From assembly GCF_020711255.1 (NCBI RefSeq), contig NZ_JAJFAW010000009.1, positions 116,239 to 180,238 on the forward strand: 64,000 nucleotides of DNA, read 5' to 3'. The stretch is from Hymenobacter plasmatis (GTDB lineage Bacteria; Bacteroidota; Bacteroidia; Cytophagales; Hymenobacteraceae). A model generated the notes under the pieces. It had not been told where the DNA came from, ran no database searches, and saw only the letters and a list, made by a program, of their open reading frames with translations. The position numbers and the translations under genes are program-made. This document shows, piece by piece, positions 55,035 through 63,920 of the stretch (its first letter is position 1; every line of letters starts with the position of its first letter).

Positions 55035-56282
55035 ATGGCACTGCCGCAGTACCGTTCTGTAAACCCCGCCCCGGCGGCTAGCACGTCGACCGCGCAGCTT
55101 GGCTGGGACGAACGCGTAGCGGCTCCCGTGGTGCCCGGGTCGGCGCGGGTACAAGCCGTCGACGTGGTGCGGGGAGTGGCCATGGTCCTCATGGCCCTGG
55201 ACCACATCCGCGAATTCTGGTCGCCCATGACGATGCGGGCGGAGGACGTGGCGCACGCCTCCGCCGCGCTGTTTTTCACGCGCTGGGTCACGCACTTCTG
55301 CGCCCCCACGTTCGTGTTGCTTTCGGGCGTGAGCATCTGGCTGTCGGCACGAAAACAGGTTTCCCGGGCCCGCACGAGTGGCTTTTTGCTAACGCGTGGG
55401 CTGTGGTTGGTAGCGGTAGAGGTAGTCCTCATCAGCCTGGTGCTGCAGTGGCAGTACAACCTCATCCTGCTGGAGGTCCTCTGGGCCATTGGCGGAAGCA
55501 TGGTGCTGCTGGCCGCCCTGGTCTGGCTGCCGCGCAGCGCGCTGGCGGTGCTGGCCGTGGTCATCATCGCCGGGCACGACGCCCTGCCGGTTATTCAGCC
55601 CGTGACGGCGGGCAATGCGGGCTGGGCGCTGCTGCACAACCCGCCCTTTGTGTTGCCAGTAACTGGGCTGCCGCCGCTGCTGGTGGCATATTCCGTGGGG
55701 CCGTGGCTGGGCGTGCTGCTGGCCGGCTACGTGCTGGGGCCCTGGTTTACCCTGCCGCTGCCGCAGCGCAACCGGCGCCTGCGCTGGGCGGGCCTGTTGG
55801 CGCTGGGGCTGTTTTTGACCTTGCGGGCCACCAACTGGTACGGCGACCCCGCGCCCTGGGGTGCGCAGCCGCGTGGCCTGGGCTACACCATCCTCTCCTT
55901 TCTGAACGTGACGAAGTACCCGCCCTCCCTGCTGTTTTTGTGCCTGACCCTGGGCGGGGCGCTGCTGCTGCTGAGCGTGACGGAGTCGCCGACGAGCCGG
56001 CCGGCCCGGTGGGCGCGCACCTTCGGGCAGGTGCCCTTATTTTACTTTGTCGCCCACCTGCTGCTCGTCAGCGGCGCGGCCTGGGTCTGGACCCGGCTGG
56101 CCTTTGGGCACCCGGTGAACTTCTCTTTTGCCTCGGTCAAGGAATGGCCCGCCGCCTACCAGCCGAGCCTGTTGCGGGCCTATGCGGTGTGGGTGCTGGT
56201 GGTGCTGACGCTGTACTGGCCCTGCCGCTGGTACGCCGGTTACAAGCGGCGCCATTCGCACTGGTGGCTGTCGTACCTGTAA
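55035..56282 (+). CDS. DUF1624 (heparan glucosaminide acetyltransferase-like) membrane protein
   Basis: The 415-residue protein has about ten membrane helices and the family signature VQAVDVVRGVAMVLMALDHIREFW with the conserved R and DH, followed by THFCAPTFVLLSGVSIWLSA. It belongs to the DUF1624/HGSNAT-like acyltransferases, relatives of family 3, which move acetyl groups across the membrane onto sugars. The substrate is unknown. The final part (LYWPCRWYAGYKRRHSHWWLSYL) fits the usual C-terminus. It is followed 86 bases downstream by the LytS/LytTR genes. Confidence 0.88.
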   Translation: MALPQYRSVNPAPAASTSTAQLGWDERVAAPVVPGSARVQAVDVVRGVAMVLMALDHIREFWSPMTMRAEDVAHASAALFFTRWVTHFCAPTFVLLSGVSIWLSARKQVSRARTSGFLLTRGLWLVAVEVVLISLVLQWQYNLILLEVLWAIGGSMVLLAALVWLPRSALAVLAVVIIAGHDALPVIQPVTAGNAGWALLHNPPFVLPVTGLPPLLVAYSVGPWLGVLLAGYVLGPWFTLPLPQRNRRLRWAGLLALGLFLTLRATNWYGDPAPWGAQPRGLGYTILSFLNVTKYPPSLLFLCLTLGGALLLLSVTESPTSRPARWARTFGQVPLFYFVAHLLLVSGAAWVWTRLAFGHPVNFSFASVKEWPAAYQPSLLRAYAVWVLVVLTLYWPCRWYAGYKRRHSHWWLSYL

Positions 56283-56368
56283 GCACCGAGCCGCAGCATG
56301 CTGTACGGCGGGCCGCGTTTCTGGAGCACATAGGTCAAGCAATTGGGTAGAGGCGTACATTCAGGGTG

Positions 56369-57577
56369 ATGAACATTTTGCAAACCGTATTTCAGGCCGC
56401 TGGCATTCCCCTTCGCCGCGGGGTGTTTTGGGCCCTGGCGGCCGCGTTCTGGAGCAGCTTTACCCTGCTGGGCTACCTGCAAACTTCGGCCTACTGGTCG
56501 CTGCAGGGCGGCCACGGCCTCACGCGCACGGAGACGCTGGACATGGCATTGCGCAGCGGGCTCTGGTGGCTCAGCACGCCCCTGATCCTGTACCTGGCGC
56601 ACCGCGCGCCCCTCACCACGCCGCGGCGGGCGGGCAGGCTGGCCCGCCACCTGCTGCTGCACCTGGGGGCGCTGTTTCTGCTCAACCTGCTCATCTCCGG
56701 GCTGGTGTACGGCCTGCTATACCAGGTGCTGGGGCTGCGCACAGGCCGCGCCTGGGCCCCCGACGGCGTGTGGGCCAGCATGCTGCTGCGGCTGAGCAAT
56801 TCGCTGGCCCTGTACCTGCTGCTGGTGCTGGTGTACAGCGTGGTGGCCTACGCCTACCGCAACCAGGCCCTGCACCACCAGAACACCCGCTACGAGCTGG
56901 CCAACGAGCAGCTCAAGGCCCAGCTGGCGGGCGCCCAGCTGCAGGCCCTGAAGATGCAGCTCAACCCCCACTTTCTCTTCAACACCCACCACGCCATCGT
57001 GGGGCTGATTCTCGAGCAGGAAAACGACCGGGCCATGGCCATGGTCACCTCGCTCAGCGACCTGCTGCGGGCCGTGCTGGCCAACGGCGAGGCGCAGCTG
57101 ATTCCCCTGCGGGAGGAGCTGCAGTTTGTGACCAAGTACCTGCACATCCAGCAGATTCGCTTCCAGGACCGCCTGCGCATTGAGCTGGCCATCGACGCCG
57201 ACGTGCGCGGGGGCCTGTTTCCGCAGTTCCTGCTGCAGCCGCTGGTGGAAAATGCCATGGTGCACGGCATCGAGCAGCTGGCCGGCGACGCCCTGCTGCG
57301 CATCGAGGCCCGCCGCGAGGGGGACCAGCTGCTGGTGGAAGTGCACGACAACGGCCCGGGTGCCACCCGGCCGGCCCGCCCCCGGCGCAATGGCGCGGCC
57401 GAAGGCATTGGCCTGAGCAACACCCGGGCCCGGCTCGAAAAGCTCTACCACGGCGGCGCCCACCTCGAGTTCGGCCAGCCCCCCACGGGCGGCACCGTGG
57501 TGAGGCTGCGCGTGCCGTTTGCCGAAGCCCCCGCGCCGGTCCAGGACCTTACTTACGCTGCCCCCGCCTCCGTATGA
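56369..57577 (+). CDS. LytS/YehU-type sensor histidine kinase
   Basis: The 402-residue kinase has four membrane helices at the N-terminus, a short coiled-coil linker (YELANEQLKAQLAGAQLQALKMQ) and the His_kinase domain with the phospho-acceptor H201 in QLNPHFLFNTHHAIVGL. The ATPase part has PQFLLQPLVENAMVHGIEQL, VHDNGPG and GIGLSNTRARLEKLY. ATG at 56369 is preferred; GTG at 56366 would add one residue. It overlaps the next gene by four bases (ATGA), so the two are translationally coupled and form a two-component system. Confidence 0.95.
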   Translation: MNILQTVFQAAGIPLRRGVFWALAAAFWSSFTLLGYLQTSAYWSLQGGHGLTRTETLDMALRSGLWWLSTPLILYLAHRAPLTTPRRAGRLARHLLLHLGALFLLNLLISGLVYGLLYQVLGLRTGRAWAPDGVWASMLLRLSNSLALYLLLVLVYSVVAYAYRNQALHHQNTRYELANEQLKAQLAGAQLQALKMQLNPHFLFNTHHAIVGLILEQENDRAMAMVTSLSDLLRAVLANGEAQLIPLREELQFVTKYLHIQQIRFQDRLRIELAIDADVRGGLFPQFLLQPLVENAMVHGIEQLAGDALLRIEARREGDQLLVEVHDNGPGATRPARPRRNGAAEGIGLSNTRARLEKLYHGGAHLEFGQPPTGGTVVRLRVPFAEAPAPVQDLTYAAPASV

Positions 57578-58341
57578 GCTACCGCGCCCTGATTGTGGAC
57601 GACGAACAGATTTCGCGCCGCATCATCCACACCTTTCTCCGGGACGAGCCCGCCGTGGAAGTGGTGGGCGAAGCCGCCAACGGGACCGAGGCGGTGCTGC
57701 AAATCCTGCAGCTGCGGCCCGACCTGGTGTTTCTGGATGTACAGATGCCGGAGCTCGACGGCTTCGAGGTGTTGCGCGAAGTCTGGCCCCACCACCAGCC
57801 GTTCGTGGTGTTCACCACCGCCTACGACGCCTACGCCCTGCGCGCCTTCGAAGTCAGCGCGACGGATTACCTGCTCAAGCCCTTCGACCGGCTGCGCTTT
57901 CAGCAGGCCGTGGAACGGGTGAAGCAGGCCCTGGCCCCGCGCCGCGCCGCCGCGCCCCGCCCCGCGCTGCCACCCCTGCTGGCCGCCGTGGGCCCGCCGC
58001 CCGGTTTTCTGCAGCGCCTGCTCGTGAAAGAGCAGCGCCGGCTCTTCTTCGTGAAAACGGCCGACATCCTGTATTTCGAGGCCGACCGCAACTACCTCCG
58101 CGTGCACACGGCCACCGGCACCCACCTCATCTACCAGAGCCTCACGCAGCTTGAGCCGCAGCTGGCCCCGCTGGATTTTACCCGCATCAGCCGCTCCTGC
58201 ATCGTGGGCCTGAACCACATCGCCGAGCTCGAAACCTACTTCAACGGCGAGTACCTGGTGAAACTGCACAACGGCGAAACGCTCAAGTGGACCCGCAGCT
58301 ACCGCGACAACCTGTCCGCCTTTCACGGGGCACCAGGCTAG
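57574..58341 (+). CDS. LytTR family response regulator
   Basis: The 255-residue protein has a receiver domain with DD at residues 9-10, the phospho-acceptor D55 in LVFLDVQMPELDG, and SATDYLLKPFD with the conserved lysine. A linker of Ala/Pro residues (APRRAAAPRPALPPLLA) leads to the LytTR DNA-binding domain: ILYFEADRNYLRVHTATGTHLIYQSLTQLE and FTRISRSCIVGLNHIAELE. It pairs with the LytS kinase upstream. Its direct targets are unknown; the esterase gene 36 bases downstream may be part of the operon. Confidence 0.95.
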   Translation: MSYRALIVDDEQISRRIIHTFLRDEPAVEVVGEAANGTEAVLQILQLRPDLVFLDVQMPELDGFEVLREVWPHHQPFVVFTTAYDAYALRAFEVSATDYLLKPFDRLRFQQAVERVKQALAPRRAAAPRPALPPLLAAVGPPPGFLQRLLVKEQRRLFFVKTADILYFEADRNYLRVHTATGTHLIYQSLTQLEPQLAPLDFTRISRSCIVGLNHIAELETYFNGEYLVKLHNGETLKWTRSYRDNLSAFHGAPG

Positions 58342-58377
58342 CCGCTTCCCTCTCCTTTCCTCTCCTTAGCTCTGACT

Positions 58378-59226
58378 TTGAAAGCGCCTTATCTGCCGTT
58401 GTTCTTGTTATGTGCCCTGGGCCTGGCCGCCGGCCCGGCGGCGCGGGCCCAGGAGCGCCCCGTCCCGCTGGCCATCGGGCAAACCTTTACGCTCGCCTCG
58501 GCAGCGCTCGGCGAAACCCGCCGCATCAACGTGTACCTGCCGCCCGCCTACGCCGACTCGGCGGCCAGTGCCCGCCTGCCGGTCCTGTACATGCCCGACG
58601 GCGGCCTGGGCGAAGACTTTGTGCACGTGGCCGGGCTGGTGCAGGTGTTGACCGGCAACGGCACCATGCGCCCCTTTATCCTGGTGGGCATCGAAAACAC
58701 CGAGCGCCGGCGCGACCTCACCGGCCCGACCACGGACCCGGAAGACCGCAAAATTGCCCCGCGGGTCGGCGGGTCCGCGGCCTACCGCACGTTTATTCGC
58801 ACGGAGTTGATGCCCCTCATCCGGCAACGCTACCGCACCACGGCCGAGACGGCCATCGTCGGGGAGTCGCTGGCCGGCTTGTTTGTGGTGGAAACGTGGC
58901 TGCTGGAACCGGCCCTGTTTGATACCTACGTGGCGTTTGACCCCAGCGTGTGGTGGAACCGGGGCCAGCTGGTGGGCCAGGCCGATAAGATGCTGCGCGC
59001 CTATTCCGGCCCGGCCAAAACGTTGTACGTGGCCTCGAGCCGCGACAGCGAAAAAATACCCGAGTCGCAGCACCTGGCGTCGGTGCTACGAGGCGCTCCG
59101 AAGGGCCAGCTCACCTGGTATTATCAGCCGCTGCCGGCCGAGACGCACGCCACCATTTACCACCCCGCGGCGCTGCAGGCCTTTCGCCTTGTCTTCCCGC
59201 CCAAGCCACGGCCCACCGGAAACTAA
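58378..59226 (+). CDS. Secreted alpha/beta hydrolase, esterase D-like
   Basis: The 282-residue protein starts with TTG, followed by a signal peptide (PLFLLCALGLAAGPAARA). The fold matches the esterase D / ferri-siderophore esterase group: RRINVYLPPAYADSA, RLPVLYMPDGGLGEDFVHVAGL, RPFILVGIENTERRRDLTGP, the nucleophile serine in IVGESLAGLFV and the histidine in PAETHATIYHPAAL. Such enzymes hydrolyse acyl esters in the periplasm. It is 36 bases after LytTR and is probably co-expressed with the two-component genes. TTG is taken as start because no ATG precedes the signal peptide. Confidence 0.88.
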   Translation: MKAPYLPLFLLCALGLAAGPAARAQERPVPLAIGQTFTLASAALGETRRINVYLPPAYADSAASARLPVLYMPDGGLGEDFVHVAGLVQVLTGNGTMRPFILVGIENTERRRDLTGPTTDPEDRKIAPRVGGSAAYRTFIRTELMPLIRQRYRTTAETAIVGESLAGLFVVETWLLEPALFDTYVAFDPSVWWNRGQLVGQADKMLRAYSGPAKTLYVASSRDSEKIPESQHLASVLRGAPKGQLTWYYQPLPAETHATIYHPAALQAFRLVFPPKPRPTGN

Positions 59227-59336
59227 TCGGGACCCGGGCGCGCTCAGTGGGGCCCGCCGGGGTCCGCTACCCGGGGCAGGCTCCCACACAACCCACCTCA
59301 AGTTTACCACCCCATACTACCCCACCCGCAACCAAC

Positions 59337-59912
59337 ATGAGAAAGATTCGAATCATAGAGCACATCTCCCTGGACGGCGTGATTCAGCACGAGAACGGCG
59401 ACGGCTTCGGGCACGGCAACTGGACGATGCCGTATCGCACGCCGGCCGGGTTGGCGGCCGTGGTTGAGGCATATGGCAGTAGATTCGATTTGCTGCTGGG
59501 CCGCCGCACCTACGATGCCTGGGCTGGCTTCTGGCCCCAGGCCGGGGATAGTCCGATGGCCAGCGGGCTGAATGCGGCCACCAAATACGTGGCGACCCAC
59601 CGGCCGGAAAGCCTCGCCTGGGGCCCGGTCCAGGACTTGGGCACCGACATCCTGGCGGGAATTCGCCGCGTCCAAGCCACGGACGGCCCGGACCTGATTG
59701 TCTGCGGCAGTTCCACGCTGACGACTCTATTGCTCGACCAGGGATTGGTCGATGAGGTGGTGCTGTTGGTCTACCCGGTCTTGCTGGGCTGGGGCAAACG
59801 CTTGTTTTCGGAAAGTGCCGCCCCGCGCGAACTCGCGTTCGTCAGTTCGCAGGCGACGTCCACGGGCGTGCTCCTCAACACCTACCGGCACGTGGGAGCC
59901 CTGCGACGCTAA
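59337..59912 (+). CDS. Dihydrofolate reductase-like (RibD C-terminal) protein, first copy
   Basis: The 191-residue protein belongs to the RibD-C/DHFR-like superfamily: MRKIRIIEHISLDGVIQHEN, LLLGRRTYDAWAGFWPQAGDSPMASGLN, DLIVCGSSTLTTLLLDQGLVDEVVLLVYPVLLGWGKRLF. These proteins use NADPH, and most have no assigned substrate. The ATG at 59337 is the clear start. A second member of the same family lies at 61204, with a VOC and a DUF1569 gene between them; this set of small soluble proteins is typical of stress or detoxification neighbourhoods. Confidence 0.9.
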   Translation: MRKIRIIEHISLDGVIQHENGDGFGHGNWTMPYRTPAGLAAVVEAYGSRFDLLLGRRTYDAWAGFWPQAGDSPMASGLNAATKYVATHRPESLAWGPVQDLGTDILAGIRRVQATDGPDLIVCGSSTLTTLLLDQGLVDEVVLLVYPVLLGWGKRLFSESAAPRELAFVSSQATSTGVLLNTYRHVGALRR

Positions 59913-60027
59913 GGCGGTTGCTCGCCTTGGCCACCCCGCTTACGGCGTAAAATGGTTCGGCAGACGACTGCCTTAACCGCTTCTATACCTCTCAAATCAA
60001 ACGTATTACCCTTACTTCTGCGGCCTG

Positions 60028-60405
60028 ATGGATTTAAAATTTGAACTCGTGCCAGTACCGGTCATCGACATCGACCGCGCCAAAACATTTTATGCCGAAC
60101 AGGTCGGCTTTGTGCTCGACCACGACGTGCAGCCCAGCCCCACGGTGCGGGTGGTGCAGCTGACCCCACCGGGCTCGGCCTGCTCGATTGTGTTGAGCCG
60201 GGGGCTGAACGGCTTGGCCATGGCGGCCGGCTCGTTACGCGGCTTGCACTTGGTGGTCGCCGATTTGGGCCAGGCCCGCGCCGAGCTGGCCGGCCGCGGA
60301 GTGCCCATGGGCGGAATTCAAGACCTGGGCGGTGGCATGCTATACGCGGGCTTCCAAGACCCCGATGGCAATACGTGGACGTTGCAGCAAATGCCAGGCC
60401 GGTAG
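60028..60405 (+). CDS. VOC family (glyoxalase-like) protein
   Basis: The 125-residue protein has the paired beta-alpha-beta-beta-beta pattern of vicinal oxygen chelate proteins: PVPVIDIDRAKTFYAEQVGF and VRVVQLTPPGSACSIVLSRG in the first half, then GLHLVVADLGQARAELAGRG and MLYAGFQDPDGNTWTLQQ in the second. Metal ligands such as H in LHLVV and a final glutamate/glutamine position are partly present (TWTLQQ lacks the usual E), so enzymatic activity is uncertain. The ATG at 60028 is the fold start. Confidence 0.9.
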   Translation: MDLKFELVPVPVIDIDRAKTFYAEQVGFVLDHDVQPSPTVRVVQLTPPGSACSIVLSRGLNGLAMAAGSLRGLHLVVADLGQARAELAGRGVPMGGIQDLGGGMLYAGFQDPDGNTWTLQQMPGR

Positions 60406-60461
60406 TATCACTTCCAAACGGGAACGGTACCCGGTATTCCTACAACTAATCTGAGCATGAA

Positions 60462-60914
60462 ATGAAGACCATCTTTGACAAGCCAACCCAAAAAGAATTA
60501 ATAGACCGAATGCACGGTCTGCACGAGGACAGCAGTGCGCAGTGGGGCCGCATGAATGCGTATCAGATGCTGAAGCATTGTGCTTTAGCGCACGAAATGA
60601 TTCTGCAGAACCAAACCCATCCTCGCGCCTTAATGGGGCGTTTGCTAGGAAGAATCCTGCTGAAAAACGAGGTGAAAGACGACCGGCCCATGCGGCGAGG
60701 GAATCCGACTATTCCTGCACTCCAGGTGAACGAAACGACCGGCGACTTTGCAGCGGAAAAAAGCAGATGGGTTGGCTTGGTACATGACTACGCCCAGTAT
60801 TCTTTCCCCGACCACAGCTTTGTGCATCCTTTTTTTGGGAAAATGACCAGGGAACAAATTGGGTACCATGCCTATAAACACACGGACCATCACCTCCGGC
60901 AATTTGGTTGTTAG
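60462..60914 (+). CDS. DUF1569 (DinB-like four-helix) protein
   Basis: The 150-residue protein has the DinB-like bundle histidines: WGRMNAYQMLKHCALAHEMIL holds the first metal-binding histidine and GYHAYKHTDHHLRQFG the last pair. The region EVKDDRPMRRGNPTIPAL is characteristic of DUF1569. Related proteins are metal-dependent thiol-transfer enzymes, but function is unassigned here. GC is lower than in neighbouring genes and codon use is less biased, so it may be a more recent arrival. Confidence 0.85.
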   Translation: MKTIFDKPTQKELIDRMHGLHEDSSAQWGRMNAYQMLKHCALAHEMILQNQTHPRALMGRLLGRILLKNEVKDDRPMRRGNPTIPALQVNETTGDFAAEKSRWVGLVHDYAQYSFPDHSFVHPFFGKMTREQIGYHAYKHTDHHLRQFGC

Positions 60915-61203
60915 CTGGCCTCAACCCGCACCATGGCCGCACCATGCGTGAGAACGGCCGCAACGAATAACCGGGCCATGCGCGACACCTTAACCCGAAG
61001 CCAAGTCAGAGAGTTGACCTTCAAAAAACAGTCCGGCTAGCCAAAGGAGCATTTTTTCGGCCCAGCGGCTTTGCTCGTTGGCGGGGTACATCAGACGGGC
61101 AACAACAGGGTCGTCCGGAGTTCTCCCTACTCAATGGCTCGCTACCTATGCGTTCATTGACTTCTTGAGATTTCTAATTCAAACCAAGGTAAAAACCCTA
61201 AAA

Positions 61204-61770
61204 ATGAGAAAATTGGTTTTGTTCGCACACATGTCGCTGGATGGTTTTGCAGGTGATATTCAATGCGGCCTCGATTTTTTGTCGTACAATGAGGAATTGC
61301 AACGATTCGCCGACGAACTGGTAAAAACGGTCGGTGCTGCTGTTTACGGCAAGCAGACGTATCAGTTAATGGCCGGGTACTGGCCCACCGTGTTGGCCGA
61401 TCCAACCGCCAGCAAACAGGAACGTGAACACGCGCGCTGGGTGCAGGCAATTCCGAAATTCGTCTTTTCCACCACCTTGCCCCGGGCGGACTGGCATAAT
61501 ACGACGCTGGTCAACGGCAATGTTGTGGAAGCGGTGAACCACCTGAAACGGCAACCCGGCAAAGACCTGGTGATATTCGGAAGCCCCGGCCTGGCCAAAA
61601 GTCTGATGCAGCTCGGGCTGGTCGATGAATATAAATTAACGCTGCACCCCATCTTACTAGGGGAAGGCATCCGGCTGTTTGATGGCCCAATACAGCAGAG
61701 CAATTTGAAATTGCTGGAATCGAGAACGCTCGGTTCGGGGGTCGTAACGTTGCATTACGGGGCGCGATAA
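61204..61770 (+). CDS. Dihydrofolate reductase-like (RibD C-terminal) protein, second copy
   Basis: The 188-residue protein belongs to the same family as the one at 59337: MRKLVLFAHMSLDGFAGDIQ, AAVYGKQTYQLMAGYWPTVLADPTAS, KDLVIFGSPGLAKSLMQLGLVDEYKLTLHPILLGEGIRLFDG. The two are only distantly alike, so this is not a recent duplication. NADPH-dependent reduction of an unknown compound is the family expectation. The ATG at 61204 is the fold start; sequence upstream to 61078 has no similarity. Confidence 0.9.
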   Translation: MRKLVLFAHMSLDGFAGDIQCGLDFLSYNEELQRFADELVKTVGAAVYGKQTYQLMAGYWPTVLADPTASKQEREHARWVQAIPKFVFSTTLPRADWHNTTLVNGNVVEAVNHLKRQPGKDLVIFGSPGLAKSLMQLGLVDEYKLTLHPILLGEGIRLFDGPIQQSNLKLLESRTLGSGVVTLHYGAR

Positions 61771-61996
61771 GGAGCTAAAAAAGCACCTCCGCCTGCGGGG
61801 TTGCGCCGATTTTCCCTTGCCCGCGGGCATTTCCGCCAGACAAGAGCGCCTGCTGCGCGACCCGACGAGTTGGGAGGAAGGGCTCGCCCAACGGCCCGCA
61901 CGAGTATTTTTGTTCGTCCCCTTGTACTACCCCTACTGCTGCAAGGAAAGCATGATATTCGACCATAGCTGGTGGCGCATCCCAAATATTGCATAA
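61748..61996 (+). pseudogene. Possible gene remnant, unidentified
   Basis: Directly after the DHFR-like gene a frame of 83 codons reads protein-like sequence: ELKKHLRLRGCADFPLPAG, ISARQERLLRDPTSWEEGLA, QRPARVFLFVPLYYPYCCKE, then SMIFDHSWWRIPNIA and a stop. There is no start codon before MIF. Hydrophobic and aromatic patterning looks genuine, but I do not know the family. It is probably the C-terminal end of a broken gene. Confidence 0.35.
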
Positions 61997-62044
61997 GGTA
62001 AATCGCTAAGGCCCATGGCGATAAGATTTGACGTTCATTCAAAC

Positions 62045-62065
62045 GGTCGTGGCTGTTGCTGAACT
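62045..62065. repeat. Direct repeat, left copy (possible mobile-element end)
   Basis: GGTCGTGGCTGTTGCTGAACT matches 63921-63941 with one difference (T/A). Similar sequence extends about 17 bases to the left in both places (GTTCA...AAA). The two copies bracket the decayed gene and the BLUF gene. They could be ends of an insertion sequence, but no transposase is visible. Confidence 0.5.
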
Positions 62066-62235
62066 ATCGATTTCATTACTAGCCCCCTTTGGATTGCCGG
62101 TTCAGTGAGCAGAGAGTCCGCCCCGGGCTTTTTAACGGTGACTGACCGGTTGCTTAGCTGCCGGCGCGCCCGGCGGGGCGTTCTGCAACCGCCACGGTCA
62201 GAATAGCAAAACGAGCCGTTATCGTGCACTCAGAA

Positions 62236-62771
62236 TCAATGCCGGCATCGCTTGGCTCGTGGCCAAGGCCTGCACCCGGTTCGCGTCATGCCCCCACAGG
62301 CTTCCTGCTCCGCCGGGGCGTAAAAGCGTACAACCCGGATGGCCTGTTGGTCGATGAGGTAAAAGACGTACTCGCCCCCGTCCTCAACGGGGCAGCCCAT
62401 CGGGCCATCGGGCCGGTTGCCGCCGCCTCCCACGGCCCAGAACCATGCGGGGTGCAGCTGCTGCCAGGTACGCCGCAGCGCCGACGGGTCCCGTCACGGG
62501 GCACGAGGTAGCGGTTCGTATCGGGCCGCGTCGCGCGAAAACGGGCGCCTTCATGGCTAAAGTGGCCGGTGAGCTGGCCGGGGTAGTAGTGGCCCAGCCC
62601 GTCTCGCTAGGGGCTGGTGTAGGTGAACGCGTCCACGCCGCCCCGGTGCTTGGCCACGATGAGACATTTCGGCGCGTTATTCCACGAGGATCCGCGGTGG
62701 TAGACGACGATGCTGTCGTTATGCTGCTGAAAGAAGACGTGCAAGGGCGTTGGGGCGAAGGCCTTCTTCAT
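62236..62771 (-). pseudogene. Decayed gene with internal stop and frameshift
   Basis: The minus strand starts with ATG at 62771: KKAFAPTPLHVFFQQHNDSI, VVYHRGSSWNNAPKCLIVAK, HRGGVDAFTYTSP, then an in-frame TAG, continuing RDGLGHYYPGQLTGHFSHEG and RATRPDTNRYLVPRD. Near 62450-62500 the frame changes and the text resumes as WQQLHPAWFWAVGGGGNRP, EDGGEYVFYLIDQQAIRVVR and FYAPAEQEA. The pieces join into one plausible protein of about 175 residues. I do not recognise the family. The two lesions show it is no longer expressed as one product. Confidence 0.6.
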
Positions 62772-62850
62772 AAAAAAATATTACTTATCGCAAGTATTAT
62801 TCAATATATATCCGTCGAATAAGGCTAGGAGGCGTACACGTTCCTAAAAA

Positions 62851-63525
62851 ATGCTTCCTCCCCCCCCGGCCACCGAGGCCCAGCCCCGGCGCGCAATCGA
62901 CTGGGCCCTGGCCTTGACCGCCAACACCGCCCTCTCCCCCCAGCGCTACGAGCGTCAACTGCTCGAGCACTACCGCCTGGGCGAGCTCACCCTTGACGAA
63001 GTCATCGGCCTGCTCGAGGCCAGCCAGTACCACGTGCTCTACCGCAGCCACGCCACCGCGCCCTTCAGCGAGGGGCAGCTCCAGGACCTGCTGGCCACGG
63101 CCCGCACGTTCAACGCGGCCCATCGGCTCACCGGCCTGTTGCTCTACGACCAGGGCCGCTTTGTGCAGGTGCTCGAAGGCCCCGAAGCGGCGGTGCGCGC
63201 CCTCTACGCCCGCATTCAGCGCGACCCGCGCCACCAACACGTCGTCACCGTCAGCGAAGGCCCCGGTCCCCCCGGGCGGCGCTTTGGCGACTGGGGTATG
63301 GCCTTCGGGCGCGAGGCCGGCCCGGCCGTGGCGCGGGCCTTCGATACCGTGCTGGCCCACGACCCCGCCCCCGGCACGGCCCCCGACCCGGCCCTGTTGC
63401 TGGCGCTGCTCCAAGCCTTCGGGGTCACGCCAGAACCCCGGTCCCCCGAGGAGCGCGGGTTGCCCCTCGGCGACGCCGGTCTGCCCGCGCCCGGTATTGA
63501 TCGGCGCGCGAAATGGACCAGCTAG
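62851..63525 (+). CDS. BLUF-domain blue-light photoreceptor
   Basis: The 224-residue protein has a BLUF flavin-binding domain at about 58-155. The photocycle residues are all present: Y64 in HVLYRSHA, N88 in ARTFNAAHRLTGLLLY, Q106 in GRFVQVLEG, and W148 and M150 in FGDWGMAF. The N-terminus (15-57) is a helical region, IDWALALTANTALSPQRYER then LGELTLDEVIGLLEAS, resembling small helical antitoxin-like or oligomerisation domains. The C-terminus from 155 is Pro/Ala-rich. No GGDEF, EAL or cyclase domain is attached, so signalling must use a partner. The ATG at 62851 is preceded by AGGAGG about 20 bases upstream. Confidence 0.92.
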   Translation: MLPPPPATEAQPRRAIDWALALTANTALSPQRYERQLLEHYRLGELTLDEVIGLLEASQYHVLYRSHATAPFSEGQLQDLLATARTFNAAHRLTGLLLYDQGRFVQVLEGPEAAVRALYARIQRDPRHQHVVTVSEGPGPPGRRFGDWGMAFGREAGPAVARAFDTVLAHDPAPGTAPDPALLLALLQAFGVTPEPRSPEERGLPLGDAGLPAPGIDRRAKWTS

Positions 63526-63630
63526 CCCAAGGAGCCTATTATTTACCCTCAGCTGTGAGCCCTACCTTGTGGCCTCTGCCACATCGCGCCTATATCACGT
63601 TCCCATCCCTGGCAAGAACCATGGGCTGGG

Positions 63631-63900
63631 TTGCCGGAAAGGGCGCAGGCGGCCTTTCAGCTCCAACTGGCGCGCCAGCTAGTGCCGGGGCACTCCTTGT
63701 TTGGGCACCAGTGCACGCTGCTGGGCAAACATGCGGGCACCGGTGACGTGCTGGTGGCCCTCGAAGTTGGTCGGCTGGTCGTCGTGCCCCTGACCTGGGG
63801 CGGGCCCGGGGACGCACGGTATCCCCACTCCGCCTTTTTTCCCGACTGGGCTGACTTTGCTGCCAACCGCATGGCTCCGGACACGCTGGATTACCTCTGA
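63631..63900 (+). CDS. Small hypothetical protein, TTG start
   Basis: The 89-residue protein reads QLVPGHSLFGHQCTLLGKHA, DVLVALEVGRLVVVPLTWGG and PHSAFFPDWADFAANRMAPDTLDYL. The pattern HxLFGxxxxxLxKxxxxDDVLxxLE...VVxLTW...F..W.DFxxNRMxPD resembles small conserved proteins I have seen without assigned function. Start codon TTG; the ATG eight bases upstream is out of frame. It lies 105 bases after the BLUF gene and could be co-transcribed with it. Confidence 0.5.
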   Translation: MPERAQAAFQLQLARQLVPGHSLFGHQCTLLGKHAGTGDVLVALEVGRLVVVPLTWGGPGDARYPHSAFFPDWADFAANRMAPDTLDYL

Positions 63901-63920
63901 GCCTCCGCGTTCAGGAAAAG

